Part shown: positions 15,064 to 16,915 of the stretch, piece after piece
How the letters are laid out: each line of letters begins with the position of its first letter
Position numbering within the stretch: the stretch's first letter is position 1
From: CAYMND01 sp964465065
Lineage (GTDB): Bacteria > Acidobacteriota > Aminicenantia > UBA2199
DNA length: 16,915 bases
Direction of reading: 5' to 3'
Assembly (NCBI GenBank): GCA_964465065.1
Contig: CAYXHZ010000066.1
Location: 1-16,915, forward strand
The notes under the pieces: model-generated
What the model saw: only the letters and a program-made list of their open reading frames with translations
Databases searched by the model: none
Told to the model about the DNA's origin: nothing
Made by a program: the position numbers and the translations under genes

Positions 15064-16790
15064 AACGGACCCATTTCGCCGGGTTGCTGCGGCAAAGCGA
15101 AATCGGCAAACAGGTCGTCGTCTACGGTTGGTTGCACCGCAAGCGGGAATTCGGCGCCGTCATGTTCGTCGACCTGCGTGACCGCAGCGGTTTGGTGCAG
15201 GTGGTGGTCAACGCCGACCTGCCGGTCTATGAGGACCTGCGCCGCATCGGCCGGGAATCGGTGCTCGAGGTGTGCGGCCAGGTGATCGCCCGCCAGGATG
15301 TCAACCCCGACCTGCCCAGCGGCGAGATCGAAATCGCCGCCCGGACGGTGCGCATTCTGGCCGAGGCCGAAGTACCGCCGTTCTTTCCCGGCGATCACGC
15401 CGAAGTCAGCGAAAACATCCGCTTCAAATACCGCTACCTGGACCTGCGCCGCCAGGTCATGCAGGAAAACATCGCCCTGCGCAGCCGGGTGACCCGTGTC
15501 ATCCGCGAGCTGCTCGACGACCGGGATTTTCTGGAGATCGAGACGCCGATCCTGTCCAAGGCCACTCCGGAAGGGGCCCGTGACTACCTGGTGCCCTCGC
15601 GCGTCTACCCGGGCCGCATGTTCGCCCTGCCGCAGTCCCCGCAGCAGTTCAAGCAGCTGCTCATGGTCTCCGGCTTCGAACGCTATTACCAGATCGCCCG
15701 CTGTTTCCGAGACGAGGATTTGCGCGCCGACCGTCAGCCCGAATTCACTCAGGTGGATATCGAGATGAGTTTCGCCGGCCCGGAATTCATTTACGAAATG
15801 ATGGAACAGATGATGGTCCGGGTTTTCGCCCTCAAGGGCCATCAGCTGGTCACGCCGTTCCGGCGGATCACTTATGCCGAGGCCATGAGCCTGTACGGCT
15901 CGGACAAACCCGATCTGCGCATCCCGCTGACATTGACCGACGGCAGTCCGGCGCTGGCCGAGCTGCAGTCTCCGATCGTCGGCGGCGTCCTGAGCGCGGG
16001 CGGCCGCTTCGTCGGTGTGGTACTCGCCGGCGGCGCGACGCTGTCCCGCAAGCAGCTTGACGAACTGAATCAGAAAGTGCAGGAATGGGGCGGCAAGGGC
16101 TTGCTCTGGGTACGCCGGGGCGAAGGCGGCCTGAAGGCTTCGCTCAAGTGCGATGCGGCTGGTCTGGAGCGCTGCGCGGCCCGGCTCGGCCTCCAGGACG
16201 GGGCGATCGCCTTTTTCGTCGGCGGCCAGGGTCAGGCAAACCAGGAAATGGCCGGGCGGCTGCGCTTGCACCTGGGCAAGGACATGGCCGATCCCCGGGC
16301 TCTGAATTTCTGCTGGGTGACCGATTTTCCACTTTTTTTCCATAACGCTGAGGAAAACCGTCTCGATTCCAACCATCACCCGTTCACGGCGCCGCTGGCC
16401 GAGGACGAGCATCTCCTGGACAGCGAACCCTTGCGGGTACGTTCGGTGGCCTACGACCTGGTGCTCAACGGGGTCGAAGTCGGCGGCGGCAGTCAGAGAA
16501 TCCACAATACGGAACTGCAGCGGCGCATCTTCCAGCTGCTGCAGCACAGGGAAGACGAGATCAACGACAAATTCGGCTTCTTTCTGGATGCTTTCCGCTA
16601 CGGCGCGCCGCCGCACCTGGGCATCGCCCTGGGGCTGGATCGGCTGGTGATGCTGCTGTGCGGCCAGGAATCGATCCGCGACGTCATACCCTTTCCCAAG
16701 ACCAGCTCATCGCTCGACCTGCTGAGCGGTGCGCCGACAAATGTATCCAAGGCTCAGCTCGATGAACTGGGCATCGCGGTCAAGGAATAA
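15042..16790 (+). CDS. aspS: Aspartyl-tRNA synthetase, bacterial type
   Basis: A class II synthetase that charges tRNA-Asp, and possibly also tRNA-Asn if non-discriminating. The 582-residue product has the N-terminal OB-fold anticodon domain (about 10-105, with VYGWLHRKREFG). The catalytic core has motif 2 as RYYQIARCFRDEDLR (214-228) followed by QPEFTQ. The bacteria-specific GAD insertion spans about 285-400. Motif 3 is GIALGLDRL from Gly527. The C-terminus DVIPFPKTSSS...NVSKAQLDELGI is characteristic. AAGGAG (15028-15033), inside hisS, lies eight bases before the ATG at 15042. At the two sites known to separate discriminating from non-discriminating enzymes it fits neither class: Phe37 replaces Leu or His, and the second site lies in a loop shorter by about two residues. 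Confidence 0.97.
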   Translation: MAERTELKRTHFAGLLRQSEIGKQVVVYGWLHRKREFGAVMFVDLRDRSGLVQVVVNADLPVYEDLRRIGRESVLEVCGQVIARQDVNPDLPSGEIEIAARTVRILAEAEVPPFFPGDHAEVSENIRFKYRYLDLRRQVMQENIALRSRVTRVIRELLDDRDFLEIETPILSKATPEGARDYLVPSRVYPGRMFALPQSPQQFKQLLMVSGFERYYQIARCFRDEDLRADRQPEFTQVDIEMSFAGPEFIYEMMEQMMVRVFALKGHQLVTPFRRITYAEAMSLYGSDKPDLRIPLTLTDGSPALAELQSPIVGGVLSAGGRFVGVVLAGGATLSRKQLDELNQKVQEWGGKGLLWVRRGEGGLKASLKCDAAGLERCAARLGLQDGAIAFFVGGQGQANQEMAGRLRLHLGKDMADPRALNFCWVTDFPLFFHNAEENRLDSNHHPFTAPLAEDEHLLDSEPLRVRSVAYDLVLNGVEVGGGSQRIHNTELQRRIFQLLQHREDEINDKFGFFLDAFRYGAPPHLGIALGLDRLVMLLCGQESIRDVIPFPKTSSSLDLLSGAPTNVSKAQLDELGIAVKE

Positions 16791-16813
16791 GCGCAGTATT
16801 CAGGAATTTTCCG

Positions 16814-16915
16814 ATGACGGTGCCGCAGCTATTCCTGGTTGTCGCGGTCGTCGTTCCCTTGGTGCTGGTCGGTCTGGAGCGACTGCGGATCGATCTGGCC
16901 GCCCTGCTCATCGTC
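16814..16915 (+). CDS. N-terminus of an SLC13-like membrane permease (cut by window edge)
   Basis: Only 34 codons are present. They encode a first hydrophobic helix rich in Val and Leu, followed by LERLRIDLAALLIV. That layout, a helix then a Glu-Arg-Leu-Arg-x-Asp turn and the next helix, is common at the start of SLC13/DASS-type anion permeases. The ATG at 16814 is 23 bp after the aspS stop, with a weak AGGAA upstream, so it may belong to the same operon. The frame is open to the window edge. The membrane nature is clear; the family is a suggestion from a short match recalled by eye. Confidence 0.5.
   Translation, partial: MTVPQLFLVVAVVVPLVLVGLERLRIDLAALLIV

Noticed and set aside
11633..16616. 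Long minus-strand open frames (556-616 codons) opposite rpsA, hisS and aspS
   Set aside because: They are antisense to unmistakable housekeeping genes. Their products are rich in Asp, His, Leu, Gln and Ala without motifs, which fits frame shadows in GC-rich DNA.

Overview
The window reads as a chromosomal segment from a moderately GC-rich, Gram-negative-type bacterium. Exported proteins (a likely lipoprotein, a signal-peptide protein with a BamE/SmpA-like repeat, an exported superoxide dismutase form and an exported glycosidase) point to a cell with a periplasm. Most genes have strong AGGAGG-type Shine-Dalgarno sites, and several have recognisable sigma-70-like promoters. The phylum cannot be fixed from the sequence alone. 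A type III glutamine synthetase and uncharacterised envelope proteins with few close relatives that I recognise suggest a lineage outside the best-studied Proteobacteria, but that is inference. No tRNA, rRNA, CRISPR, insertion sequence or phage gene was seen.

Layout. (1) 1-1317, plus strand: a terminator-like hairpin from an upstream gene, then a coiled-coil lipoprotein gene overlapping cutA. (2) 1345-2578, minus strand: a compact three-gene unit, TerB-like protein, 69-residue coiled-coil protein, RDD membrane protein. (3) 2789-3493, plus: an exported protein with a C-terminal SmpA/BamE-like motif. A long imperfect hairpin at 3508-3570 follows it. (4) 3676-5766, plus: type III glutamine synthetase. 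(5) 5777-6457, minus: Mn-type superoxide dismutase with two in-frame, well-spaced ribosome binding sites, predicting an exported and a cytosolic form. (6) 6580-10479, minus: a 1299-residue exported protein made of two complete GH127 (DUF1680) units in tandem. (7) 10717 to the right edge, plus: ispH, rpsA, a HIT-family gene, hisS, aspS and the start of an SLC13-like permease, tightly packed (overlaps of 20 and 22 bp, gaps of 5, 18 and 23 bp) behind one good promoter.

How it works together. The right-hand third is a housekeeping operon for isoprenoid precursor synthesis (IspH) and translation (S1, HisRS, AspRS), with a HIT nucleotide hydrolase/phosphorylase between them. The left and middle parts are separate short units concerned with nitrogen assimilation, oxidative stress, envelope functions and arabinofuranoside breakdown.

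No clearly new multi-gene defence or mobile system is visible. The observations most worth a second look are the dual-start superoxide dismutase, the tandem GH127 enzyme with both active sites apparently intact, the long hairpin at 3508-3570, the ispH/rpsA overlap (these genes are fused in some clostridia), and the uncharacterised TerB/coiled-coil/RDD unit.
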